Shown in pieces: positions 1-5,022 of a stretch of DNA of 5,022 nucleotides (its first letter is position 1; each line of letters begins with the position of its first letter). The notes beneath the pieces are model-generated. The model ran no database searches. It was not told where the DNA came from and saw nothing but the letters and a program-made list of their open reading frames with translations. This DNA is from DASZHJ01 sp035938015. GTDB taxonomy: Bacteria > Pseudomonadota > Alphaproteobacteria > ATCC43930 > CGMCC-115725. The position numbers were made by a program, and so were the translations under genes. The stretch covers positions 1 to 5,022 of the forward strand of contig DASZHJ010000319.1 in the NCBI GenBank assembly GCA_035938015.1, read 5' to 3'.

Positions 1-20
1 GGTAACGCGCGTCCGAGCGC

Positions 21-1598
21 TTACTCCTGCGCCACCAGGTCCCGCATCTGCCGCGCCGTGCGCAGGACATGGCGACCCTTCATGGGTGCGTCGAGGAAGC
101 GGTTGAGCGCGGCAGCGATGAGCGGCGCCTTGTCCGGCAACGCCGCGATCAGCGCCTCGCCCGCGAGCAATGTCTTGATCAGGTGCACGGAGATGATGAA
201 GCGATCGCGGCCGTGGTCGAAGAGGCCGGAGGTTCGCTGAGCCAGGAATTCGCCGCCGTCGCTGACCGCGTAGGGCCGGACGTCCAGGTCGGGATCGACA
301 TAGCCGTTGTTGCGGCCGATGAAGCAGGCGAGCTGCAGCAGCGCATTGGGCCAGAGCTGCGGCCGGACCGCGACCGCGGTGCGCGCGGCATCCGCGAAGG
401 TGAGCGCGTGCGTGAAGTCGAGCCAGCCGACATTGTCGGCAAGCGCGGCATCGATCCGGGTCAGCACGCGAGCGTCCACGTGCAGCAGGATCCAGGCGGA
501 GGCCTCCACCAGGACGGCGAAGATCGCCTCGGGCGTGTACCGCGCGCTCCAGGCCGCCACCACGGCCATCGCGGACTTCGGCGACTTGCCGCGGAGCGCC
601 GCGGCCTCGAGCGGCGGCGCCTTGGCGGAGGCCGCCCGTCCCCATGCGCCATGGTGCGCGGCGTAGTCGCGAAACTCCGGCAAGCGGTCCTCGCGCGCCG
701 CGTAGATCAGGCTGCGCACCAGCATCGACAGCAGCGGCTCGGCGGATGCCGCACCCAAGCGGCGCGCGAGCTCGACGGTCTTCACGGCATAAATCAAGGA
801 GTGGCCGAAGTCGGCGTAGTGCGCCAAGCCAGCGGCCACCAGGGTCGGCAGCAGATCGCTCGGCGACAATCCCTCGGCGAGCCCGCCGCGGAGCAGGGCG
901 ATCGCGGTTGCCTCGTCCTCGGCCTCGATCGCCGCGAGGAACCGCGCCTCGTCCCAGGGCGCGCGGCCGGCCGCGAATGGGTATCGCTCAGGCCCGCGCA
1001 CGTCGTCCGCGAAGTGGCCGAGGATCTCGCCGAGCGCCGCCAGCTTCTCGTCGGCGCCGGTTTGCGCGCGGTCGTAAAGCGCGAGCCAGCCGGGCGCGCC
1101 CGCGACCGCATGCGTGGTGCCGAATTCCAACCGGTCCGCCGCCCAATCGACGGCTGAGCGGATCGCATCCACGGGGTCGGCGGAGATCTGCGCCAGCCGC
1201 GCGACCTCGCGCACCAGACGCTGCTGGTCGACGTCCTCGAGCGCCTTGGGCAAAGCCGCCAGCACCTTCGCCCGGATCGCCTCGGGGTCGGGCGCCGCGA
1301 TGTCGAGCCAGACGCGTCCCTCGCGGATCTCCACGGGGACATGCGGCAGCCGGTCGCCGCCGACCAGCGTCTTGCCGGAGGCAAGATCGAATTTCCAGTT
1401 GTGCCAATTGCAGGTGAGCACATGGCCTTCGGTGAGCACGCCTTCGCTCAGCGGATAGCCCTCGTGCGGACAGCGGTTGGTGCAGGCGAAGATGCCTTTC
1501 GGCGTGCGCATGACCAGCACCTGCCGGCCCTCGTGCCGGACCACCGCCTTCCCCTTGGCCTCGAGCTCAACCGCCGAGAGCGCGTCGATCCAGGTCAT
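21..1598 (-). CDS. Rieske [2Fe-2S] protein with long helical C-terminal domain
   Basis: This 525-residue protein starts with a Rieske ferredoxin-like domain (about residues 2-100). Two ligand boxes are visible: C43-P-H45 and, 17 residues later, C63-N-W-H66. They give the C-X-H-X17-C-X2-H pattern that binds a [2Fe-2S] cluster through two Cys and two His. The second box reads CNWHNWKFD rather than the commoner CPWHGWxFD, but all four ligands are present. Residues 105-525 are Ala/Leu-rich and predicted helical, with no signal peptide or clear membrane segment, so the protein is probably cytoplasmic. This part carries many His residues in motif-like settings (H260/H266 in HYADFGHSLIY, H315/H316, H397 in DFTHALTFADAART, H462, H472). 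It weakly recalls questin-oxidase-like (AflY) proteins, but I cannot confirm that. A redox or oxygenase role is inferred: the Rieske domain would deliver electrons to a C-terminal active site. The ATG at 1598 is supported by a near-perfect ribosome binding site. The gene begins inside the end of the regulator gene, so translational coupling is likely. Rieske call firm; C-terminal function unknown. Confidence 0.9.
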   Translation of the reverse strand: MTWIDALSAVELEAKGKAVVRHEGRQVLVMRTPKGIFACTNRCPHEGYPLSEGVLTEGHVLTCNWHNWKFDLASGKTLVGGDRLPHVPVEIREGRVWLDIAAPDPEAIRAKVLAALPKALEDVDQQRLVREVARLAQISADPVDAIRSAVDWAADRLEFGTTHAVAGAPGWLALYDRAQTGADEKLAALGEILGHFADDVRGPERYPFAAGRAPWDEARFLAAIEAEDEATAIALLRGGLAEGLSPSDLLPTLVAAGLAHYADFGHSLIYAVKTVELARRLGAASAEPLLSMLVRSLIYAAREDRLPEFRDYAAHHGAWGRAASAKAPPLEAAALRGKSPKSAMAVVAAWSARYTPEAIFAVLVEASAWILLHVDARVLTRIDAALADNVGWLDFTHALTFADAARTAVAVRPQLWPNALLQLACFIGRNNGYVDPDLDVRPYAVSDGGEFLAQRTSGLFDHGRDRFIISVHLIKTLLAGEALIAALPDKAPLIAAALNRFLDAPMKGRHVLRTARQMRDLVAQE

Positions 1599-2280
1599 GA
1601 GTCACCTCCTTGCGCGATCCTCGCCGCTTGGGCGATGCCGCGCGCGTGATGCGATAGGCGCAGCGCCGAGCACCGGCGAGGATGTGCTCGACCCGCTCCA
1701 CCACGGCATCCCCGCCCAACGCGTCGCGGAAGATGTCCAATTCGGAGCGGCAGAAGCCCTGGCAGGCGGCGGCCGCGGTGCAAATGGGGCAGTGATGCTC
1801 CAGCAACAGAAACCCGTCACCGTCCCTGCGCCATTCCGCCATGTAGCCCTCGCGGGCCCGAAGCTCCGCAAGCCCCGCCACGCGCGCCGCCAAGGTCCGG
1901 GCGCCCTCGAGGGCCGCTCGGTAGCCGCGGCGGATCTCGCGCTGGCGGCCGCGGATGATGCGATCGAGCGCGGCCTCGCCGAGCGTGCCTCGGATGGACT
2001 CGATGAGCTGCACGGTGAGCTCGGCATGGGTATCGGGAAAGCGCGCGTGTCCCGCGGGCGTCAGGCTCCAGAACAGGGACGGCCGCCCGACGCCGCCGCT
2101 CAGGGATTCGGATCGGATGAGCCCGGCGTCGGCGAGCCGCAGCAGCTGCTGGCGCGCCGCTTCCGCGGTGACGCCGAGGGTCCGGCCGAGATCCCCGGCC
2201 CGCTGCGGCCCCCGCCGCTTGATGATGCCGAGCAGCCGATCGGCGCTCGAGGGCAGACGGCGATGCTTTTCCAAGCTCAT
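1567..2280 (-). CDS. SufR-like winged-helix transcriptional regulator with cysteine cluster (COG2345 type)
   Basis: This 237-residue protein has an N-terminal winged helix (about residues 10-78). The helix-turn-helix falls around residues 26-48 (QRAGDLGRTLGVTAEAARQQ), and the wing carries the typical GGVGRPSLFWSLTPAG. Residues 80-150 are helical and probably form the dimer linker. The C-terminal sensor part has C164, C167, C173 and C177 within HCPICTAAAACQGFC, and C207 in AGARRCAYRI. SufR proteins in this family hold an Fe-S cluster with Cys ligands and repress Fe-S assembly genes. C164-X12-C177 fits the first SufR spacing as I remember it, and C207 lies near the position of the last ligand. 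An Fe-S or redox-sensing repressor is therefore the best call, with the target inferred. The gene overlaps the downstream Rieske gene by 32 bp, so it may control its own two-gene operon. The ATG at 2280 has no clear Shine-Dalgarno; see the possible leaderless promoter. The Lys/Arg-rich tail after residue 215 looks non-conserved. Confidence 0.85.
   Translation of the reverse strand: MSLEKHRRLPSSADRLLGIIKRRGPQRAGDLGRTLGVTAEAARQQLLRLADAGLIRSESLSGGVGRPSLFWSLTPAGHARFPDTHAELTVQLIESIRGTLGEAALDRIIRGRQREIRRGYRAALEGARTLAARVAGLAELRAREGYMAEWRRDGDGFLLLEHHCPICTAAAACQGFCRSELDIFRDALGGDAVVERVEHILAGARRCAYRITRAASPKRRGSRKEVTHDLDRRALGG
1604..1611 (-). promoter_or_regulatory. Strong ribosome binding site of the Rieske gene
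   Basis: The minus strand reads AAGGAGGTgactcATG, a near-ideal anti-16S match with 5-nt spacing before the start at 1598. It lies inside the last codons of the upstream regulator gene, which stops 32 bp beyond the start. Terminating ribosomes can therefore reinitiate here, and independent loading is also possible. It fixes the start of the Rieske protein. Confidence 0.8.
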
Positions 2281-2286
2281 GCTTGG

Positions 2287-2314
2287 AGAATAGCGCGGGG
2301 CCGGGATTTAGCAA
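2287..2314 (-). promoter_or_regulatory. Possible sigma-70-like promoter of the regulator-Rieske operon
   Basis: On the minus strand TTGCTA (2309-2314) and TATTCT (2287-2292) are separated by 16 bp. Each matches 4 of 6 consensus bases. The -10 box ends only 6 nt before the ATG at 2280, so transcription would begin at or next to the start codon and give a leaderless mRNA. The lack of a visible Shine-Dalgarno before this ATG agrees with that. The match is modest and could be chance. Confidence 0.3.
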
Positions 2315-2367
2315 GGGTGGGCTTGGGAAATCAGCGGTCCAGGGCGATCCCAGCTTAGACAAGCATT

Positions 2368-2483
2368 GTGCGTCCTTCGACGCGCTCGCTGCGCTCGCTT
2401 GCTCAGGATAAGGGGCCTTCTTTGCGCACACCACTCCCCCTCATCCTGAGCAAGGGCCGGGAGGCCCGCGTCGAAGGACGCAC
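2368..2483. repeat. Palindromic intergenic element with two nested arms (REP/MITE-like)
   Basis: The outer arms are a perfect 17-bp inverted repeat: GTGCGTCCTTCGACGCG at 2368-2384 and its complement at 2467-2483. Inside lies an 18-bp inverted repeat with one mismatch: CTTGCTCAGGATAAGGGG at 2398-2415 against 2437-2454, around a 21-nt loop. Between outer and inner stems sit two small segments that can each form their own hairpin. On the left GCGC-tcgct-GCGC (2382-2394) uses the last bases of the outer arm. On the right GGCC-GGGA-GGCC occupies 2455-2466. The left segment is also a tandem duplication of GCGCTCGCT (2382-2390, 2391-2399). The words CGTCCTTCGA and CTCAGGATGAGG are typical of abundant dispersed palindromes in Bradyrhizobium-like genomes (from memory). 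No coding capacity is seen. It lies just after the lactonase operon and before the regulator promoter, where it could act as a transcript end or mRNA-stabilising structure, although no T-run follows it. Confidence 0.85.
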
Positions 2484-2507
2484 CGACTCCGCCCTTTTGG
2501 GATCGTG

Positions 2508-3062
2508 CTACGGCCGGGCCGGCAGCGGATAGTCCTCGAGATAGCGCCGGTAGTCGTCCTCGACGTCGATCTGCAGGCTCGCGAGCAGGCGCACCACGCC
2601 GCAGTAGAAGGCGATGGTCATCACGAGGTCGACCAGACGCTCGGGGTCGAAATGCCGGCGGAGCGCCTCGAAACTCGCGTCGGAGACGGCGAGCTCGGAG
2701 GTCATTTCCCGCGCGGCTTTCAGCACGAGCTTGGCGGGAGCGTCGAGGCCGGTGGGCCGGCCCTCGGTCTCCTCGATCATGGCGCGAATGTCCGCGTCGG
2801 TGACGCCGAACTCGCGGCCGATCTTGATGTGGTGAGAATACTCGTAGGGCGATCTCGCGAGGTAGCCGACCTGGAGGATCGCCAGTTCGCGCAGCCGCGG
2901 GTCGAGCCGGCTCTCGTGCCGAATAAATCGACCGAGACCGAGGAAGGCGCGGGCGCCCTTGGGACTGTGCGCGAGCGCCCGATGCAGCGTGATGTCGCGC
3001 GCGAGCAGGTCCTGGTCCGCGGCGGCGAGATCGGATTTCTGCAAGTAGGGCACGCGCGCCAT
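2508..3062 (-). CDS. Carboxymuconolactone decarboxylase/AhpD-like family protein
   Basis: This 184-residue all-helical protein has the family signature: LRELAILQVGYLARSPYEYSHH at residues 57-78, followed by IGREFGVTDADIRAM. E74 and H77/H78 correspond to the proton-transfer Glu/His of the family. The paired CxxC of AhpD peroxidase-type members is absent; the only Cys is C154. This favours a decarboxylase-like or uncharacterised hydrolytic/redox role over alkylhydroperoxidase activity. A second helical repeat (about residues 105-165, DAPAKLVLKAAREM to FYCGVVRLLA) is the usual C-terminal part of the fold. It is probably cytoplasmic and oligomeric. The frame stays open upstream to an ATG at 3137, but that start would overlap the SDR gene by 50 bp and add a 25-residue non-conserved leader. 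The ATG at 3062 has a GGGAG ribosome binding site and leaves 25 bp after the SDR stop. It is the last gene of the lactonase-SDR operon. The substrate is unknown. Confidence 0.87.
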   Translation of the reverse strand: MARVPYLQKSDLAAADQDLLARDITLHRALAHSPKGARAFLGLGRFIRHESRLDPRLRELAILQVGYLARSPYEYSHHIKIGREFGVTDADIRAMIEETEGRPTGLDAPAKLVLKAAREMTSELAVSDASFEALRRHFDPERLVDLVMTIAFYCGVVRLLASLQIDVEDDYRRYLEDYPLPARP

Positions 3063-3067
3063 GGAAG

Positions 3068-3072
3068 CTCCC
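3068..3072 (-). promoter_or_regulatory. Ribosome binding site fixing the start of the CMD-family gene
   Basis: The minus strand reads GGGAGcttccATG, a purine-rich site 5 nt before the ATG at 3062, inside the 25-bp gap after the SDR stop. It supports this internal Met over the alternative start at 3137, and the protein from this Met (MARVPYLQKSDL) has a normal family N-terminus. Confidence 0.6.
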
Positions 3073-3087
3073 GAGGTTAGAGTGGAC

Positions 3088-3909
3088 TCACTGCGGATCG
3101 GGCGCGCGGGCGGGGCCGACGAGCGTGGCGCCGCCATCCACCACCAAGGTCTGGCCGGTGATATAGCGCGCGTGGCTCGAGAGCAGAAAACGCACGGCGT
3201 GGCCCACGTCCCAACCGGTACCCTCGAGGCCGAGCACCGAGGCTTTGCGCCGCTGGTCGCGCGCCGCGGCGCTCATGCCCTGCGCATAGACCATCGGCGT
3301 ATACATCGGGCCCGGCGCCACGCAGTTGACGCGGATGCCGTCCTTGCCGTGGTCGACCGCCATCGCGCGGGTGAGCGCGATCACCGCGCCCTTGGAGGTC
3401 GTGTAGGCGGAGAGGCCGCGCGGACGCAGCGCCGAGATCGAGGAGATGTTGACGATGGCGCCGCCGCCGGCGGTGTCGATCATCGCGGGGATCGCGTGGC
3501 GGGAGGCCAGGTACATGGTCTCGACATTGATCTGCATGACCCGGCGCCAGGTCGGCGGATCGGTCTCGAGCACGCTGCCGCGTGCGCCGATGCCCACGTT
3601 GTTGTCGAGAAAATCCAAGCGCCCGAACCGCTCGACGGCGGTGGCCACCATCGCCTCCGCCTGCACCTCCTCGGAGATGTCGGCGGCAAAAGCCACGGCG
3701 GTGCCGCCCTCCTCCGCGATCATCGCGACCGTGCGCTCGGCGAGCGCGATGTCGCGATCCACCACCAGGACGCTGGTGCCCGCGCGCGCCAGCAGGATCG
3801 CGGCGGCGCGGCCATTGCCGATGCCGTCACCCGCGGCGCCGCCTCCGGTGACGATGGCGACCTTGCCGGCAAGGCCGCGATCGTCCTTCGATTCCGCACT
3901 GTCGCTCAT
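3088..3909 (-). CDS. Short-chain dehydrogenase/reductase (SDR) family oxidoreductase
   Basis: This 273-residue classical SDR is predicted to oxidise or reduce a hydroxyl/keto group with NAD(P). The Rossmann Gly motif is the lengthened form TGGGAAGDGIGNGRA (residues 21-35), seen in a known SDR subgroup with GxGNG. An acidic D51 at the end of the second strand (VLVVDRD) favours NAD over NADP. D77 lies in AADIS. NNVG (103-106) replaces the usual NNAG. The catalytic set is N128 (QINVE), S156 or S157 (NISSIS), Y169 and K173 (YTTSK). The C-terminal ITGQTLVVDGG (250-260) is the family-typical strand. Residues 1-12 are a polar leader. The ATG at 3909 is supported by GAGGTGA 4 nt upstream, overlapping the lactonase stop codon; the gap between the two genes is 9 bp. 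Clustering with a lactonase suggests a dehydrogenase making a lactone or aldonic-type product, but the substrate cannot be told from the sequence. Family call is firm. Confidence 0.93.
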   Translation of the reverse strand: MSDSAESKDDRGLAGKVAIVTGGGAAGDGIGNGRAAAILLARAGTSVLVVDRDIALAERTVAMIAEEGGTAVAFAADISEEVQAEAMVATAVERFGRLDFLDNNVGIGARGSVLETDPPTWRRVMQINVETMYLASRHAIPAMIDTAGGGAIVNISSISALRPRGLSAYTTSKGAVIALTRAMAVDHGKDGIRVNCVAPGPMYTPMVYAQGMSAAARDQRRKASVLGLEGTGWDVGHAVRFLLSSHARYITGQTLVVDGGATLVGPARAPDPQ

Positions 3910-3913
3910 GGTC

Positions 3914-3920
3914 TCACCTC
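3914..3920 (-). promoter_or_regulatory. SDR ribosome binding site overlapping the lactonase stop codon
   Basis: The minus strand reads TGAGGTGAgaccATG. The first TGA is the stop of the lactonase gene, and GAGGTGA, sharing two of its bases, is the Shine-Dalgarno of the SDR gene. This arrangement implies translational coupling of the two enzymes. Confidence 0.65.
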
Positions 3921-4770
3921 AGGGCAGGCCCGCGCCGGGCACATCGACGCGGGCGAACTCGATCCGGCCGTCGCGCTTCTCGGCCATGGCAGGACCAGTG
4001 CCGGAGCTGGTGCAGATGAAGAGGGTGCGGCGATCGGCGCCGCCGAGCATGCACGCGTAAGCGCCTTGCTCGCCGGTGGAGATCGTGCGCTCGACGCGAC
4101 CGCCCTCGAAGACACGGATCACGCGATTGCCGCGGGCGTCAGCGACCCAGATCGCGCCCTCGGCATCGAGGCAAATGCCGTCGGGATAGCTGTCCTCGAA
4201 TTGCGCGAACACCCGGCGCTTGGCGAGCGCGCCGCCCGGGCCGAGATCGAAGGCCGTGAGCCGCTTCGCCAGCGTCTCGCCGACCACGAGGCACTTGCCG
4301 TCCGGCGTGATCACCGTGCCATTCGGGAAGAACAGATCCTCGGCGACGCGCGCGACCGTGCCGTCGGGATCGACGCGCGCGAGGCAGGTCCGGCGCTCGG
4401 CCTCGCCGGCGTGACGATCGAAGCCGAAGTTTCCGACATAGGCGCGGCCGGCGCCGTCGACCACCATGTCGTTGCAGGGGCCGGTCGCCAGCGCCGAGAG
4501 ATCGGCGACCAGGCGGAGCTTGCCGCCCTCGAGCCGCATCAGGCGCCGGTCGAGCATGGAGACGATCAGCAGCGCGCCTTCGGGCGTCCAGCCCAGGCCG
4601 GATGGCCGTTGCGGCACCTCGGCAACGGTCTCCGCGCGACCGTCGAGGCCGACGCGCATCACGCGATAGCTGTAGAAATCCGAGAACCAGAGCTTGCCGT
4701 CGCGCCAGCGCGGAGCTTCCGGGAAGGTCAAGCCATCGAGCAGGATCTCGGTCGCGCTCTCGCGGCTCAT
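3919..4770 (-). CDS. SMP-30/gluconolactonase/LRE family protein (probable lactonase)
   Basis: This 283-residue protein fits the size of single-domain SMP-30 six-bladed beta-propellers, which hydrolyse sugar or other lactones using a bound divalent metal. Expected ligands are visible at near-canonical positions: E18 in FPEAPRW, N150 in FPNG and D197 in YPDGICLD. N100 in GPCNDMVVD matches the substrate-side Asn (compare E18, N103, N154 and D204 in human SMP30, from memory). Repeating blade motifs recur throughout, for example GKLWFSDFYSYRVMRV, GRAYVGNFGF, ITPDGKCLVVGET, AEGAIWVADARGNRVIRV and RTLFICTSSG. There is no signal peptide, so a cytoplasmic enzyme is expected. The ATG at 4770 is preceded by GGGAG with 8-nt spacing. 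It is the first gene of the three-gene minus-strand operon and is divergent from an SDR gene. Its role is inferred as opening a lactone made by the neighbouring SDR. Members of this family vary widely in substrate, so gluconolactonase should not be assumed. Confidence 0.92.
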   Translation of the reverse strand: MSRESATEILLDGLTFPEAPRWRDGKLWFSDFYSYRVMRVGLDGRAETVAEVPQRPSGLGWTPEGALLIVSMLDRRLMRLEGGKLRLVADLSALATGPCNDMVVDGAGRAYVGNFGFDRHAGEAERRTCLARVDPDGTVARVAEDLFFPNGTVITPDGKCLVVGETLAKRLTAFDLGPGGALAKRRVFAQFEDSYPDGICLDAEGAIWVADARGNRVIRVFEGGRVERTISTGEQGAYACMLGGADRRTLFICTSSGTGPAMAEKRDGRIEFARVDVPGAGLP

Positions 4771-4815
4771 TTCGACGGCTCCCGTTGATTTCCGCGCGGC
4801 GGCAATGCAAGGCTA

Positions 4816-4844
4816 CCCGCTCGTCGCATCGGCTCGCAAGCGGG
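4816..4844. promoter_or_regulatory. Possible operator in the divergent intergenic region
   Basis: CCCGCT (4816-4821) and AGCGGG (4839-4844) form a 6-bp inverted repeat. Between them TCGCA occurs twice (4824-4828 and 4834-4838), exactly 10 bp apart, about one helical turn. It sits midway between the divergent starts at 4770 and 4908, where a shared regulator could bind. The repeats are short and G+C-rich, so chance is a real alternative. Confidence 0.25.
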
Positions 4845-4871
4845 GCCGGTGCGGCAAGTTTGGGCCGGCGC

Positions 4872-4877
4872 TATAGT
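4872..4877 (+). promoter_or_regulatory. Possible -10 element for the plus-strand SDR gene
   Basis: TATAGT matches 5 of 6 bases of the sigma-70 -10 box and stands out in G+C-rich surroundings. A start about 7 nt downstream would leave a 5' leader of roughly 24 nt before the ATG at 4908. No convincing -35 box lies 16-18 bp upstream, so the promoter may need an activator or the match may be chance. Confidence 0.35.
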
Positions 4878-4907
4878 GACTCTCCTCTACCTCGCAAGGA
4901 GCGAACC

Positions 4908-5022
4908 ATGGCGCGGAGTCTCGAGGGCAAGGTCGCGATCGTCACGGGGGCCAGCCGGGGCATCGGCGCGGGGATCGCCGAGGAGCTCGCGCGCGAGGGG
5001 GCGAGCCTGGTGCTGGCGGCGC
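4908..5022 (+). CDS. SDR family oxidoreductase, N-terminal fragment cut by the window edge
   Basis: Only the first 38 residues are inside the window. They begin MARSLEGKVAIVTGASRGIG, with the classical TGxxxGIG Rossmann nucleotide-binding motif at residues 13-20, then a helix (AGIAEELAREGA) and the start of the second strand (SLVLAA). This is a standard classical SDR N-terminus. The start is firm: AAGGAG (4896-4901) lies 6 nt upstream of the ATG. The gene is divergent from the lactonase operon and is a second, distinct SDR, since its Gly loop is the normal short form unlike that at 3088-3909. The catalytic residues and substrate part lie beyond the window, so neither substrate nor cofactor preference can be judged. 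A shared regulatory region suggests a role in the same pathway as the lactonase operon. Confidence 0.88.
   Translation, partial: MARSLEGKVAIVTGASRGIGAGIAEELAREGASLVLAA

Noticed and set aside
1..20. A further gene or terminator left of the Rieske stop codon.
   Set aside because: Only 20 bases are available, with no start codon, hairpin or T-run that can be judged.
69..1157. A 362-codon plus-strand open frame opposite the Rieske gene.
   Set aside because: Low-complexity Arg/Glu/Gly-rich translation, no Shine-Dalgarno, and the minus strand has a clear Rieske protein.
2368..2483. The palindrome as a classical intrinsic terminator.
   Set aside because: The stem is long enough, but no T-run follows on either strand and the two-stem layout fits a dispersed repeat better. 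It may still end transcripts.
2492..2501. Small hairpin CCC-TTTT-GGG just after the CMD-family stop codon.
   Set aside because: Only three base pairs in the stem; too weak to call a terminator.
3063..3137. An upstream start extending the CMD-family protein by 25 residues.
   Set aside because: The extension overlaps the end of the SDR gene, is Ser/Pro/Ala-rich, and the internal ATG at 3062 has a ribosome binding site and a normal family N-terminus.
3061..4788. A long plus-strand open frame (575 codons) antisense to the SDR and lactonase genes.
   Set aside because: Its translation is Ala/Arg/Asp/His-rich without any recognisable domain, it has no ribosome binding site, and it lies opposite two genes with intact family motifs. 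Such mirror frames are common in G+C-rich DNA.
4818..4850. A promoter for the lactonase operon (TTGCGA with TAGCCT, 18-bp spacing, minus strand).
   Set aside because: Only 4 of 6 and 3 of 6 consensus matches; not distinguishable from chance in this sequence.

Overview
The window is G+C-rich (about two thirds by eye), densely coded and almost entirely on the minus strand. The palindromic intergenic element at 2368-2483, with its CGTCCTTCGA and CTCAGGATGAGG core words, resembles interspersed repeats I remember from Bradyrhizobium, Rhodopseudomonas and related Alphaproteobacteria. With the high G+C content and the protein styles, this points to an alphaproteobacterium (Rhizobiales or Rhodospirillales). 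The assignment is inferred from memory, not from a search.

Right to left on the minus strand, the first block is a tight three-gene operon. It encodes an SMP-30/gluconolactonase-like lactonase (3919-4770), a short-chain dehydrogenase/reductase (SDR, 3088-3909) and a carboxymuconolactone decarboxylase/AhpD-like protein (2508-3062). The gaps are only 9 and 25 bp, and the ribosome binding site of the SDR gene overlaps the stop codon of the lactonase gene. A dehydrogenase next to a lactonase suggests oxidation of an alcohol or sugar to a lactone followed by ring opening. The AhpD-fold protein makes a degradative or detoxifying route for an organic acid or aromatic-derived compound equally possible. 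The substrate cannot be read from the sequence.

A 227-bp gap (2281-2507) follows, holding the 116-bp palindromic element and a possible promoter. The second minus-strand block is a SufR-like (COG2345-type) winged-helix regulator with a cysteine cluster (1567-2280). It overlaps by 32 bp a 525-residue protein with an N-terminal Rieske [2Fe-2S] domain and a long helical C-terminal domain (21-1598). The pairing suggests an iron-sulfur-responsive regulator translationally coupled to an iron-sulfur redox protein whose C-terminal half I cannot assign with confidence.

At the right edge a second SDR gene starts on the plus strand (4908 onward, cut by the window end), divergent from the lactonase operon. 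The 137-bp divergent intergenic region holds a possible -10 element, an inverted repeat and helically phased direct repeats that could be an operator. No RNA gene, insertion sequence, CRISPR array or phage gene was seen.
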